NCBI GenBank assembly: GCA_947629385.1
Contig: CANRDO010000002.1
Span: 1-64,000 of the forward strand
Origin: an uncultured Lachnospiraceae bacterium
GTDB lineage: Bacteria > Bacillota > Clostridia > Lachnospirales > Lachnospiraceae
DNA: 64,000 nt
Direction: 5' to 3'
Below the pieces are notes generated by a model. The model was given only the letters and a program-made list of their open reading frames with translations, made no database searches and was not told the DNA's origin. Within the stretch, counting starts at the first letter, position 1, and each line of letters begins with the position of its first letter. The position numbers and the translations under genes were made by a program. Positions 16,004-26,008 of this stretch are shown here, piece by piece.

Positions 16004-18379
16004 ATGAACGAAAAAGCATTGCGGGTTTTGGAATACCCGAAGATCATAGAAAAACTGACGCAGTACGCCGGATCGCAGCCCGGCAAGGAGCTGTGCCGCC
16101 GTCTTGCGCCATCTTCTGACCTCGCAGAGATCCGGCGCATGCAGCGCGAAACGACCGACGCCGTCAGCAGACTCTTCCGCCGCGGGAACATATCGTTCTC
16201 CGGGCTGAGCGACATCCGCGGCTCGCTGAAGCGCCTGGAGATCGGCAGCTCGCTGAACATCGAAGAGCTTCTGAGAGTCTGCCGCCTTTTGGAAACCACC
16301 GCGCGGGTAAAGGCATGGTCACGCAGCGAAAACCGCGAGGACATGCCCCAGGATTCGCTCGAGGAAATGTTCTCCGGTCTGCAGCCGCTCACCCCGCTTA
16401 GCACGGAAATCCGCCACTGCATCATCTCCGAGGAAGAGATCAGCGACGACGCGAGCCCCGGACTGCGGCAGGTGCGCCGTCAGATCCGGCAGGCCAACGA
16501 AAAGATCCGCGCGCAGCTCGCCTCCATGGTAAACGGCTCCGCGCGAACCTATCTGCAGGACGCCGTCATCACACAGCGGAACGGGCGCTTCTGTCTTCCG
16601 GTCAAGGCGGAGTACCGCGGACAGGTGCCCGGCATGATCCACGACCAGTCGTCGAGCGGCTCCACTCTTTTTGTCGAGCCAATGGCGGTCGTCAAGCTGA
16701 ACAACGATCTGCGTGAGCTCGAAATCCGCGAAGAGAAGGAAATCGAGATCGTCCTCGCGAACCTCAGCGCCCAGGTTGCGGAGCAGAGCGAACCCCTAAA
16801 CTGCAATGTCCTGCTCCTTACAGAGCTTGACTTTATTTTCGCGCGCGCGCTCCTCTCCCGCTCTTACAACGGGACGGAGCCGGACTTTAACGAGGACGGC
16901 CGCGTGCGCATCAAGAAGGGCCGTCACCCGCTGCTCGATCCGAAAAAGGTCGTACCGGTCGACATTCACATCGGGGACGACTTTACACTGCTCGTGATCT
17001 CCGGCCCGAACACCGGCGGCAAGACCGTCTCGCTCAAGACCGTGGGGCTTTTTACGCTGATGGGACAGGCCGGACTGCACATCCCGGCGTCCGATCACTC
17101 AGAGCTGGCGGTATTCGACGAGGTATACGCGGACATCGGCGACGAGCAGAGCATCGAGCAGAGCCTGAGCACGTTCTCCTCCCACATGACGAACATCGTC
17201 TCCTTCTGGGAAAAGGCGGACGAGCGCTCTCTTGTCCTCTTCGACGAACTCGGCGCCGGCACGGATCCGACCGAGGGCGCGGCGCTTGCGATCGCCATCC
17301 TCTCCAGCCTGCACCGGCGCGGCATCCGGACGATCGCGACGACGCATTACAGTGAGCTGAAGGTGTTCGCCCTGTCGACGCCCGGTGTAGAGAACGGCTG
17401 CTGTGAATTTAATGTAGAGACGCTTCGCCCGACCTACCGCCTGCTGATCGGCATCCCCGGCAAGAGCAACGCGTTCGCGATCTCTGAGAAGCTCGGGCTT
17501 CCGGACTACGTGATCGAGGAGGCAAAGGGGCATCTGCGCCAGCAGGACGAGGATTTCGAGGATGTGATCGCGGATCTTGAATCAAACCGGGAAAAGCTTG
17601 AACGCGAGCAGGAAGAAGTCGCCCGCTATCGTCGGGAGATCGAAGAATTAAAAGACAGGCTCGCCCGCAAGGAGGAGAAGCTCGAATCCAGCCGCGACGC
17701 GATCCTGCAGAAGGCGCGCGAGGAAGCCCAGGCCATCCTCCGCGACGCCAAGACGTACGCGGACGAATCGATCCGCCGCTTTAACAAGATGGGCGGGAGC
17801 TCCCGCGAAATGGAACAGGAGCGCACGAAGCTGCGCGAACACATGTCCGAGCTCGAGAAAAACATGTCCGCAAAGACAGAGAAAAAACCGAAGAAGGAGC
17901 TTTCCGCCGCCGACCTGCGCATCGGCGACAGCGTCAAGGTGCTCAGCATGAACCTGAAAGGCACCGTGAGCACGAAACCGGACGCAAAGGGCAATCTCTT
18001 CGTCCAGATGGGCATCCTGCGCTCCCAGGTCAACATCCGCGATCTGGAAAAGCTTGCCGACGACTCCTACGACAACTACGCCCCCTCGAAGGCGCGCAGC
18101 GGAAGCAGCAAGCTCAAGATGTCCAAGTCCTACTCAGTCAGCGCGGAGATCAATCTGATCGGCAAGACCGCAGACGAAGCGCTCACAGAGCTCGACAAGT
18201 ACCTCGACGACGCCTATCTGGCGCATCTTCCGCAGGTGCGCGTCGTGCACGGCAAGGGCAGCGGCATCCTGCGCAAGGCCGTCCACCAGTACCTGCGCCG
18301 CCAGAAGCACGTCGCTTCCTACCGCCTCGGCGAGTATGGGGAGGGCGACTCCGGTGTGACGATCGTGGAATTCAAATAA
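16004..18379 (+). CDS. mutS2: Endonuclease MutS2
   Basis: This 791-residue protein starts at 16004 behind TGGAGAAC. The ATPase core has Walker A ISGPNTGGKTVSLKT near residue 335 and Walker B LVLFDELGAGTDPTEGAAL near residue 410. A coiled-coil clamp follows at about 515-625, and a C-terminal Smr nuclease domain has the conserved VRVVHGKGSGILRKAV. MutS2 lacks the mismatch-recognition domain of MutS. It limits recombination and rescues collided ribosomes in Bacillus. It is complete and a single gene. Confidence 0.95.
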   Translation: MNEKALRVLEYPKIIEKLTQYAGSQPGKELCRRLAPSSDLAEIRRMQRETTDAVSRLFRRGNISFSGLSDIRGSLKRLEIGSSLNIEELLRVCRLLETTARVKAWSRSENREDMPQDSLEEMFSGLQPLTPLSTEIRHCIISEEEISDDASPGLRQVRRQIRQANEKIRAQLASMVNGSARTYLQDAVITQRNGRFCLPVKAEYRGQVPGMIHDQSSSGSTLFVEPMAVVKLNNDLRELEIREEKEIEIVLANLSAQVAEQSEPLNCNVLLLTELDFIFARALLSRSYNGTEPDFNEDGRVRIKKGRHPLLDPKKVVPVDIHIGDDFTLLVISGPNTGGKTVSLKTVGLFTLMGQAGLHIPASDHSELAVFDEVYADIGDEQSIEQSLSTFSSHMTNIVSFWEKADERSLVLFDELGAGTDPTEGAALAIAILSSLHRRGIRTIATTHYSELKVFALSTPGVENGCCEFNVETLRPTYRLLIGIPGKSNAFAISEKLGLPDYVIEEAKGHLRQQDEDFEDVIADLESNREKLEREQEEVARYRREIEELKDRLARKEEKLESSRDAILQKAREEAQAILRDAKTYADESIRRFNKMGGSSREMEQERTKLREHMSELEKNMSAKTEKKPKKELSAADLRIGDSVKVLSMNLKGTVSTKPDAKGNLFVQMGILRSQVNIRDLEKLADDSYDNYAPSKARSGSSKLKMSKSYSVSAEINLIGKTADEALTELDKYLDDAYLAHLPQVRVVHGKGSGILRKAVHQYLRRQKHVASYRLGEYGEGDSGVTIVEFK

Positions 18380-18522
18380 AAACGTTGATTCTCAGTCTGC
18401 TATTCAAATGCGTGCTTTTATTTGATGATGTATTGATTTTTAAAAGAAGAATGTGTATAAATGATGAACATTCTGGACTCCGCAGAAACGAATTCAAAAG
18501 AATTCTGCGGCAAGGAGGCATG

Positions 18523-19242
18523 ATGGCTACACAACAGAAAATTTTGATCGTAGACGACGACAAGGCAGCAGCAGAGCTGCTCGCCCAATATCTGTCCGGA
18601 GAATTGTATGATACTAAAATTACATATGACGGGGAGACCGCTCTTGACGCGCTCTCGGAATTCGGGCCGGATCTTGTCCTGCTCGACCTTGTGTTGCCCG
18701 GCATCGACGGCTTTCAGGTCTGCCGGGAGATCCGCCGTTTCTCCGGCGTCCCGATCATCATCACTTCTGCCAAATCAGACATCTTCGACAAAATGCTCGG
18801 TCTTGAGCTCGGCGCCGACGACTACCTTGTGAAGCCCTTCGACAATCGCGAGCTGGGCGCCCGGATCAAAGCTGTCCTGCGCCGCTATCGCCCTCTCGGC
18901 ATGGCGCTCCGCCCGTTGCCCACCGCGGCAGCAACCTCCGGGAAATACGTCGAATACCCGGACCTTGCAATCAGCCTGACGAACTACTCCGTCACCTACC
19001 GTGGGGAAAACATCGAGATGCCTCCCAAGGAGCTGGAGCTCCTGTACTTCCTTGCCTCCTCGCCCAACCAGGTCTTCACGCGCGAGCAGCTGCTCGACCA
19101 GCTCTGGGGCTACGAATACATGGGCGACACCCGCACCGTGGACGTACATATCAAACGCATTCGTGAGAAGATCAAGGATCATGAGAAATGGGCGGTCACA
19201 ACCGTCTGGGGAATCGGGTATAAATTTGAAGTAAAGAAATGA
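18523..19242 (+). CDS. OmpR-family response regulator, orphan
   Basis: This 239-residue protein has an N-terminal receiver domain with the acidic pair VDDD near residue 11, the phospho-acceptor aspartate in LVLLDLVLPGIDG and the lysine in YLVKPFD. The C-terminal winged helix ends TRTVDVHIKRIREKI. Two ATGs (18520, 18523) follow AAGGAGG; the second has better spacing. No histidine kinase gene is adjacent. EcoRI-like direct copies of GAATTC flank the ribosome site region, with no obvious meaning. Confidence 0.9.
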   Translation: MATQQKILIVDDDKAAAELLAQYLSGELYDTKITYDGETALDALSEFGPDLVLLDLVLPGIDGFQVCREIRRFSGVPIIITSAKSDIFDKMLGLELGADDYLVKPFDNRELGARIKAVLRRYRPLGMALRPLPTAAATSGKYVEYPDLAISLTNYSVTYRGENIEMPPKELELLYFLASSPNQVFTREQLLDQLWGYEYMGDTRTVDVHIKRIREKIKDHEKWAVTTVWGIGYKFEVKK

Positions 19243-19309
19243 AGCCATAATGAGTACATTCAGCGCGGCTGCATTCATGGGATCTTTCACATATCATGCC
19301 TGTTGCTCT

Positions 19310-19870
19310 CTATTCTTTCCACAGGATAAACCCTTTGCGCACTTTGATATACGCCCGCGCCGCGATTCTCGCCATAGGAAGGTCAGATTTTGAATCTGTA
19401 TAAAACTCATCAATCTGTGCATCTCCAAACTCCGCGCGGAATCGCTTTTCCTTTTCCTCGCCGTGGCAATTCAGGCCCTCATATGCTCCTCCCCTGCTGT
19501 CCACATGCGACGCAATCAGGTGCCGGATCCCAAGTTCCCTGCATATCTCTTTCAGCAGAAATTCCGGCGATGCCGATATCACCACATCCCCATCTTCCTG
19601 CTTTTGCAGGTACCAGTCCGCGATTTTCCTTTTATGCAAAGCCCAAAAGGCCTTTACCTCCTCGTCTACCTGATCCAGCCCCTTCAAAAAGGAGTAAAAT
19701 TTCTCTTTCATCCGCGTCTTATCACAACGGCGCAGCATGTATCGCACAACAGCAAAGCCCTGCACAGGGAGATATTTTAAAAGCGCAGGATGTCTTCTTA
19801 CACAGTAAAGATAAAAATCTACCGTGCTGTCTCCATTATAAATCGTTCCGTCAAAATCATATACATTCAT
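19310..19870 (-). CDS. HAD-superfamily phosphatase, probably of a lipid-linked sugar phosphate
   Basis: This protein of about 186 residues has the HAD nucleophile motif YDFDGTIYNGD at the start, a conserved Ser region (VVISASPEFLLKE) and a C-terminal Asp motif (YTDSKSDLPM). It resembles SerB-like phosphatases. It lies directly behind a UbiA-type gene. In decaprenylphosphoryl-ribose synthesis a UbiA enzyme is followed by a phosphatase, so removal of the 5-phosphate from a polyprenyl-phospho-ribose-5-phosphate is a reasonable inference. A start at 19939 is also possible but its ribosome site abuts the ATG. Confidence 0.75.
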   Translation of the reverse strand: MNVYDFDGTIYNGDSTVDFYLYCVRRHPALLKYLPVQGFAVVRYMLRRCDKTRMKEKFYSFLKGLDQVDEEVKAFWALHKRKIADWYLQKQEDGDVVISASPEFLLKEICRELGIRHLIASHVDSRGGAYEGLNCHGEEKEKRFRAEFGDAQIDEFYTDSKSDLPMARIAARAYIKVRKGFILWKE

Positions 19871-19947
19871 ACCCTTATCCCTGATGCCACATCCCGATAC
19901 TGCAGACAATGCCTTTCTGTCCGGACTGTTGCTGCCCATCCTCCGCC

Positions 19948-20790
19948 CTATCCCAGATACAGCGCGGCCGAAATGTAAAGCACATACACGATACCCAATG
20001 CCATGATCAGCTTATCGCCCAGGAGCACCTCAACCGGGTCCCCTTCCGACGCGCCTTCAACAATCAGGCTGTAGCGCATCGACAGAATCAGTACAATCGG
20101 AACCGTCCCTATCATATACCTGCTCTCCTGTTCCAGCGCCCACAGCGCATAAAACCCATTCGCAAGCCCTACGCACATATACATATTCTTGTCCAGGAAT
20201 TCCCTGGTATAAGATTTCAGTACATTTCTTGTATTGCTTTCACTGTGCCGTATCATCTCGTTCCTCCTCTTGCCCAGCGCAAAGTAGAAGGAAATAGATA
20301 TGACAGTCAGGTACAGCCACGCCGACACTTCAATCTGCGATACTGTGCCGCCAAACATAATACGAATCAAAAACCCGGACACCAGGATGCAGATATCCAA
20401 AAGCGCCTTATCCTTCAATCCGAAGCTGTATGCAATATTTAGCAAAAGATATGCCAGCGCAAGCCCCGCTGCAGGAAGGGAAAAGAACAGATACAGAAGG
20501 ACCGGCGGGACGGCTGCAAGCAGTCCCACCAATATCCATGCCGTCCGAATGCTCACTGCCCCGCTGGCGATCGGGCGGTTCTTCTTCACCGGATGCTGGC
20601 GGTCCTTTTCCACATCGCATATATCATTGATAATATAGACCGCCGAGGTGACCATGCAGAACAACACCCCGCCTACGGCAGTCAGCGCCAGACGTTTTGC
20701 ATCAAATATCTTGCCGCTGAAAAACAGCGGCACAAGAATCAGCATATTTTTTATGTAATGCTTTATCCTCAATAGTCTTACGTATTTCAT
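19948..20790 (-). CDS. UbiA-family polyprenyl-phosphate phosphoribosyltransferase-like protein
   Basis: This 280-residue, eight- to nine-span membrane protein carries the first Asp-rich motif NDICDVEKDRQHPVKKNRPI near residue 55 and the second-site region YSFGLKDKALLDI near residue 130. The motif form and neighbours match the branch that moves phosphoribose from PRPP to polyprenyl phosphate (Rv3806c type) rather than quinone enzymes. A HAD phosphatase follows and a GT-C transferase precedes it in the operon. The ATG at 20790 follows TGGAG. The acceptor and the sugar are inferred. Confidence 0.8.
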   Translation of the reverse strand: MKYVRLLRIKHYIKNMLILVPLFFSGKIFDAKRLALTAVGGVLFCMVTSAVYIINDICDVEKDRQHPVKKNRPIASGAVSIRTAWILVGLLAAVPPVLLYLFFSLPAAGLALAYLLLNIAYSFGLKDKALLDICILVSGFLIRIMFGGTVSQIEVSAWLYLTVISISFYFALGKRRNEMIRHSESNTRNVLKSYTREFLDKNMYMCVGLANGFYALWALEQESRYMIGTVPIVLILSMRYSLIVEGASEGDPVEVLLGDKLIMALGIVYVLYISAALYLG

Positions 20791-20862
20791 GGAAGCTCCA
20801 GTCTGCCACTCCTTGTCTCGCGGCACAGGCGGCGTTGAAAACGCAGATTTTTGTCATTCTCC

Positions 20863-22305
20863 TCAGTGTTCTACGGTAATTAATTTGTAGGAATTGTAAC
20901 TGCTGTCCGTTTTATATCCTTCTCTCGAATCAAAATACGTGTAAAGATATCTGCTGCAGTCTTTTTCAAACAGCACAAGCATCGTCTTCCGATTCTCTGC
21001 GGCTATCGTTCCTGTTTCGTCTGTCAATTCCTTCATTTCTTCAATAATCTGCTCATCCGTCTTCTGTTTCAGATAAATGATCTGCTCTTTCGGATCCACG
21101 GCGGACTGCCGAATAGGATAATACCCATCTTCTCCCCTCGTGGTGAGAACTATAGCATCTTCATCCGCAAGCCATTCTGTTATCTTCTTCGCCGCTCCCT
21201 TGTGATCATCACATGCGTAATAATAGTTCAACCGAATGTTAAGGCAAGATCCGATTATCAGAGCAAAATATAGGATAATTGCCAATTGTCCGCCCTTCGA
21301 CCGCCTATATACACATGAAAAGAGATCACAGGCACAGATCATGCAAACCGGGAGCGCGGTCATGCAGTGCCGTTCCCAAAGACCCAGATCCACTATTTTC
21401 GCCGCCAGGCAAATAACGACAAAGAACACAGCCAGCGACAGCAGCATTTCCCTGTTACGCGCGAGGAAGCCCTTCAGCTCCCTGCCCGCAAGGCACAGGA
21501 TCAAGACCAGCGCTATCACAAAAAGCAGCAAAAAAACAATCTGCCACATCTGCAGGTTTTGGAAATTCCCGGCGCGCAGATCATTTCTGGACAGTCCGGC
21601 TCCCTGCAGTCCCAGGAAACTGTATATAATATACAGGACACTCTTAAGCCCAAACCCGGTCTGTGTCTTGTTAAGCCGCGTCAGATACAGATACAGAAGT
21701 CCAAGATAGAACGGTGAAAAGCAGAGCATGACCCCGATATGGCGCCGCATGCTCCCTTTCTTTTCCCTGAACCGCAGGATACACCGCGTAAAATAAAACA
21801 TGATGATAAAGCCAAACATGAAATGCATAAATACACCCAGCAGATAGGCTACGTTTATACATACAATATTTCGGACTGAATGGAAATCCCCCACGCAGAA
21901 CACATGATAAGTAAACGCAAGCGCAAGCGCGTATACCACGATATACGGCGTCGCCTCATCCATGTAATAGATAAACATCGGATGTGCGAAAAACACCAGC
22001 GCATACCAGACCGGCCAGCCCTTCGCACTCACGACTTTCATAGCATATACAGCCGCAATCGCGGCAAATATCAGATTGCTGCATCTCAGAAGGAACTCCG
22101 TAGAGCCGATCAGGCCTGTCCACAACAGCATATACAGCATATAGCCCGGCTGTGCATATCCCAGGGCAGTATGTATAGTCGCCTTCAGGTCTCCGCTGAT
22201 GGGATCGACCACACGGCAGATCTCATCGTCCCAAAGGCTGCCGTTCGTAATTGACAGCACAGCAAGCAGTAAAACCAATGCAACTATTGTTATGCGCTTT
22301 TTCAT
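20863..22305 (-). CDS. GT-C-type membrane glycosyltransferase
   Basis: This protein of about 480 residues has a signal-like first span, an external loop with the acidic pair WDDEICR near residue 25 (GT-C enzymes use such an Asp/Glu), and about ten membrane spans. A soluble C-terminal domain after residue 380 ends the protein. It resembles ArnT/PMT-like enzymes that take sugars from polyprenyl-phosphate donors on the outer face. Next to the UbiA and HAD genes it probably attaches the lipid-linked pentose to the polymer. The start at 22305 follows AAGGAGAAAGAG. Confidence 0.75.
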   Translation of the reverse strand: MKKRITIVALVLLLAVLSITNGSLWDDEICRVVDPISGDLKATIHTALGYAQPGYMLYMLLWTGLIGSTEFLLRCSNLIFAAIAAVYAMKVVSAKGWPVWYALVFFAHPMFIYYMDEATPYIVVYALALAFTYHVFCVGDFHSVRNIVCINVAYLLGVFMHFMFGFIIMFYFTRCILRFREKKGSMRRHIGVMLCFSPFYLGLLYLYLTRLNKTQTGFGLKSVLYIIYSFLGLQGAGLSRNDLRAGNFQNLQMWQIVFLLLFVIALVLILCLAGRELKGFLARNREMLLSLAVFFVVICLAAKIVDLGLWERHCMTALPVCMICACDLFSCVYRRSKGGQLAIILYFALIIGSCLNIRLNYYYACDDHKGAAKKITEWLADEDAIVLTTRGEDGYYPIRQSAVDPKEQIIYLKQKTDEQIIEEMKELTDETGTIAAENRKTMLVLFEKDCSRYLYTYFDSREGYKTDSSYNSYKLITVEH

Positions 22306-22427
22306 CTCTTTCTCCTTCAGTAGTAATTTCATAGCAGTTTAAAACAATATACTAATATCTTTAAATGCAACAAAAAAAAACATATCCGTGAAAACTCTAT
22401 CAGTCTCCCGGAACAGTTTCTCTCCTC

Positions 22428-23543
22428 TCATTTCAAATAATCAATAAAATTCCTTTTATTCTCTCTTGGTGAAGTAGTAGGTCTACCTAAATCAACCCTG
22501 GCGCCTATGGAGCACTTCACCTCAATCAAACTCAATTCCTGTCTAAGTTTTGCCGCTTCCAACTCCGCATCAAGATCTTCAAAGTTATCTACACTCACCG
22601 CACTCGGATATCCGCAACCCTTTGCTATAGTGACAAAATCAATCTTTCCGGCTACCGTCGGCATACCGCCGACCGTTTCATGAGAGCCATTATTGATGAC
22701 GATGTGGACGATATTTTGAGGAGCATTTGCACCGATTACTGCCATAGCACCCATGTGCATAAGTGCCGCGCCATCTCCATCAATTATCCAGATCTTCTTG
22801 TCCGGCTTCTGAACAGCAATTCCAAGTGCAATTGAGGACGCATGACCCATCGAGCCAACTGTCAGGAAATCTTTCTCGTGACCCTCGCCTCTTACTTCTC
22901 GTATCTCAAAAAGCTCACGACTTGCCTTGCCGGTAGTAGAGACAATTAAATCATCACTTGTAAACCTCACAACTTGTTTAATTATCTCCTCACGAGTCAT
23001 GCAATTACTATTTATATACTTTACGTTCCCGTGATACTCAAGGATTCCTTTCCTGACTACAAAAGCTACTTGCTTGCCCAAAGCGAGTATTGTCCTGAAA
23101 TCCTCCATAACGGCAGCAAGTTCATACTCTGTTGTTTCTTTGGAGATAACAAAGTATGTTATGTCCATGTCTTCAAGCAGCTTAAGCGTTACCTCGCCCT
23201 GATAGATATGCTGCGGTTCATCGTGAACGCCTGGCTCACCGCGCCAACCGACAATGAAAACACAGGGGATCGCATAAACCTTATCATTCAATAGACTTGC
23301 GACAGGGTTGATGACGTTCCCCTCGCCTGAGTTCTGCATATAGACAACCGGGATCTTACCTGTCGCCAAATGATATCCTGCGGCAAGGGCTGTGCAATTA
23401 CCTTCATTTGCAGCAATAATATGATGCTTTGGATCAATACCGTATTCAGCCATCAGATAATTGCAGAGCGCTTTCAGCTGGCTGTCAGGCACACCGGTAT
23501 AAAAATCTGATCCTATTATTTCAACAAGCTTCTCTACCTTCAT
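22428..23543 (-). CDS. Phosphonopyruvate decarboxylase
   Basis: This 371-residue ThDP enzyme converts phosphonopyruvate to phosphonoacetaldehyde, the step that makes phosphonate formation irreversible. It shows the N-terminal GVPDSQLKALCNY and NEGNCTALAAGYHLATGK (near residue 46), typical of Fom2/Ppd. The ThDP-binding segment IIDGDGAALMHMG is near residue 250, with INNGSHETVGG after it. It lies 12 bp behind the PEP mutase in one operon with the transaminase and cytidylyltransferase. Confidence 0.95.
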   Translation of the reverse strand: MKVEKLVEIIGSDFYTGVPDSQLKALCNYLMAEYGIDPKHHIIAANEGNCTALAAGYHLATGKIPVVYMQNSGEGNVINPVASLLNDKVYAIPCVFIVGWRGEPGVHDEPQHIYQGEVTLKLLEDMDITYFVISKETTEYELAAVMEDFRTILALGKQVAFVVRKGILEYHGNVKYINSNCMTREEIIKQVVRFTSDDLIVSTTGKASRELFEIREVRGEGHEKDFLTVGSMGHASSIALGIAVQKPDKKIWIIDGDGAALMHMGAMAVIGANAPQNIVHIVINNGSHETVGGMPTVAGKIDFVTIAKGCGYPSAVSVDNFEDLDAELEAAKLRQELSLIEVKCSIGARVDLGRPTTSPRENKRNFIDYLK

Positions 23544-23555
23544 GATATTCTCCCG

Positions 23556-24851
23556 TTACAGTTCATCGATCAATGTAATAATTTCCTTAATCGGCAAGAG
23601 TCGATCATCTACTTCTTTCGCTCTGTGGTATTTCAAAATATCCTCGGCCGTCTTTTGCATGGCAGGGAATGCGCTCCTTGTAAGCTGGTTTGCGTAGATG
23701 ACGATATTCACGCCATGCTGTACCAACTCGGCTTCCGTGATAATATTAAAACTGCTTGGAACAACCACAATAGGTGTATTTCTGTCTTCCAGTCTGAACT
23801 TATCGCAGAATTCCAGAATCTCAGCCGGATCTTTTTTGCGGCTATGTATCATGATGCCATCGGCTCCTGCCCTCACAAAAGCCCTTGCTCTCTCAAGTGC
23901 ATCGTCCATCCCCTTTTCAAGAATCAGACTCTCAATACGTGCGATGATCATAAAATCATCGGTCAGCTGTGCCCGCTTCCCAGCAGCAATCTTTTCGCTG
24001 AACTCTTCGATTGAAGCCTGCGTTTGCACGACTTCGGTACCAAAAAGGCTGTTCTTCTTCAGTCCCTTTTTGTCCTCGATAATGACTGCGGATACGCCAA
24101 GACGCTCCAGGCTCCTTACTGTATACACAAAATGCTCCGTCAATCCGCCGGTATCACCGTCAAAAATAATCGGCTTTGTCGTTACTTCCGTAATATCCTC
24201 GATTGTACGGAACCGGCTGGTCATGTCTACAAGCTCGATATCCGGCTTGCCTTTTTCCGTGCTGTCACAAAGGCTGGATATCCACATAGCATCGAACTGG
24301 TCAAGCCTGCCCTCATGTTCGATAACGGTCTTTTCAACGATAAGCCCTGTAAGCCCACTGTGGGCTTCCATTGTTTTTACTATAGGGGTCACTGAGATAA
24401 GTTGCCGCAAAGCCTTCCGCCTGTATTCCGGCATCGCAAGCTTTTCCCTGAGCTGCCGGTCAACTTTTTTTACATTCTCATTATAAGTATATGGAATGTC
24501 GATGATCTGGCCGCCGTAAGCATTCAACAACACTTCTACATGACTGCGAATTTTCGCTTTCGGACCATCTTTCCAATTATCGCCATGCACAACATAGTCA
24601 GGATGGATGAGAGCTATTACATCGTCATACAACATATCTTCTTGTATAACGACCTCTTCCACATCAGGGAGTCCGCGATACAGTTTCACTCTTTCTGCCT
24701 GACTTATAGTAGGAATTTTATTATAGCGAATCAAAGCCTTATCGGATAGAGCGCCAACGACTACTTTGCCAAGCCTATGTGCTTCATGTATAATATTCAG
24801 ATGGCCCTCATGAATGATTTCTGTACAAAAGCATGTGTAAACGGTTTTCAT
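23556..24851 (-). CDS. pepM: Phosphoenolpyruvate mutase with N-terminal nucleotidyltransferase domain
   Basis: This 431-residue two-domain protein has a cytidylyltransferase-like fold at residues 1-135 with the HxGH motif (IIHEGHLN) and a later Asp/Lys segment (YVVHGDNWKDGPK). The isocitrate-lyase-fold PEP mutase occupies about 145-430, with the diagnostic EDKKGLKKNSLFG near residue 255. The mutase isomerises PEP to phosphonopyruvate, the entry to nearly all phosphonates. A separate cytidylyltransferase gene lies 2.7 kb upstream, so the fused domain's role is open. The ATG at 24851 follows AGAGGG; upstream in-frame ATGs overlap the transaminase stop. Confidence 0.95.
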   Translation of the reverse strand: MKTVYTCFCTEIIHEGHLNIIHEAHRLGKVVVGALSDKALIRYNKIPTISQAERVKLYRGLPDVEEVVIQEDMLYDDVIALIHPDYVVHGDNWKDGPKAKIRSHVEVLLNAYGGQIIDIPYTYNENVKKVDRQLREKLAMPEYRRKALRQLISVTPIVKTMEAHSGLTGLIVEKTVIEHEGRLDQFDAMWISSLCDSTEKGKPDIELVDMTSRFRTIEDITEVTTKPIIFDGDTGGLTEHFVYTVRSLERLGVSAVIIEDKKGLKKNSLFGTEVVQTQASIEEFSEKIAAGKRAQLTDDFMIIARIESLILEKGMDDALERARAFVRAGADGIMIHSRKKDPAEILEFCDKFRLEDRNTPIVVVPSSFNIITEAELVQHGVNIVIYANQLTRSAFPAMQKTAEDILKYHRAKEVDDRLLPIKEIITLIDEL

Positions 24852-24864
24852 TTTCATCCCTCTT

Positions 24865-25998
24865 TCAGTCATTATATTTTACCGGGATTTGTACACCGCA
24901 GACTGCCAGTGCCTCCTTAAACACCCAGAAAAAATCGACAATATCCTTTTCATCAATTGCTCCCAAAGCGCAGAGGCGGAAAGTGTTCGTTGTCGAGATC
25001 TTCCCGGGATAAATCGTGAAGCCCCGCTCGTAGCAGTAGTCATGAACCTTGTCAAAGCTCCAGTTCGGGTCATCGGGATAAATTGCGGAAGAAACAAGCC
25101 CCGCCCGCCATTCGGGTTTGATTACCTGTTTAAAACCGAGTTCATCCAAACCTTTGTTGATTGCATTGAACACTCTCGTATGACGCGCCCACTTTGCCTG
25201 TTCGCCCTCCGCCCAGTACTCTTTAAGCGCCTGCAGAGTCGCGTAAATTGTCTGAACCGGCGGGGTGAAGTGCATCTCCCCTGTCTTCTCAAAATAGTCG
25301 TATTGCAGGAAAAGATTGCAGTAATACGATCGCTTGGGGTAGTCCCTGGAAGCTTCAATTACGGCGCGGCTGCCAACCACAAAAGATAGTCCGGTAAACG
25401 CCATCAGACCTTTTTGAGCCGAAGCCATCAGGAAGTCGATGTTGTCTTTTTCAATATCTATCGGCCGCATAGCGTAGGTACTAGTGGTGTCGGTGATGAA
25501 TATGGCACCATATCTGTGCGCAAGTGCGCCTATCTCCCGGATCGGGTTCAGGATTCCAGTCCCAGTTTCGTTGTGGGTAGTGTAGACTACCGCTATATCC
25601 GTATTTTCCCGAAGCGTTTTCTCGACTTCGGAAAGATCGGGACGCTCGTCCACCGGGTATTTCAACTCAATATACGGAAGTCCGTAATACTGGCAGATCT
25701 CCACCGCGCGGGTGCTGTATGCACCGTTGTTGACGACAAGGATCCGCTTATTCTCAGGCAACAGGGAGTTCAGGCAGACATCAATATTCAGAGTTCCCGA
25801 GCCGCAGAACAGGACTGATGTATATTTCTCAAGATCACCATGGACAATTCTGACTAAGTCATTCCGAAGCCCTTTCATCAGAGATGCAAACTCATTTTCA
25901 CGCGGGCAAATATCAGGGACGACCTGGGCGTATTTTACTGAATCCGTCGTGGTTGACGGACCTGGGTTTAAAAGGATATTCCGTTTTACTGCTTCCAT
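24865..25998 (-). CDS. 2-aminoethylphosphonate aminotransferase (PhnW-like)
   Basis: This 377-residue PLP enzyme of the class V family begins NILLNPGPSTTTDSVKYAQ. The PLP lysine is in SAQKGLMAFTGLSFV near residue 193, with the preceding Asp in ITDTTSTYAM. In this operon it should run toward synthesis, converting phosphonoacetaldehyde to 2-aminoethylphosphonate (AEP) with an amino donor. Family members also act in AEP breakdown, but the neighbouring mutase and decarboxylase fix the direction. The stop overlaps one candidate start of pepM. Confidence 0.92.
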   Translation of the reverse strand: MEAVKRNILLNPGPSTTTDSVKYAQVVPDICPRENEFASLMKGLRNDLVRIVHGDLEKYTSVLFCGSGTLNIDVCLNSLLPENKRILVVNNGAYSTRAVEICQYYGLPYIELKYPVDERPDLSEVEKTLRENTDIAVVYTTHNETGTGILNPIREIGALAHRYGAIFITDTTSTYAMRPIDIEKDNIDFLMASAQKGLMAFTGLSFVVGSRAVIEASRDYPKRSYYCNLFLQYDYFEKTGEMHFTPPVQTIYATLQALKEYWAEGEQAKWARHTRVFNAINKGLDELGFKQVIKPEWRAGLVSSAIYPDDPNWSFDKVHDYCYERGFTIYPGKISTTNTFRLCALGAIDEKDIVDFFWVFKEALAVCGVQIPVKYND

Positions 25999-26008
25999 TT
26001 CTCATACC

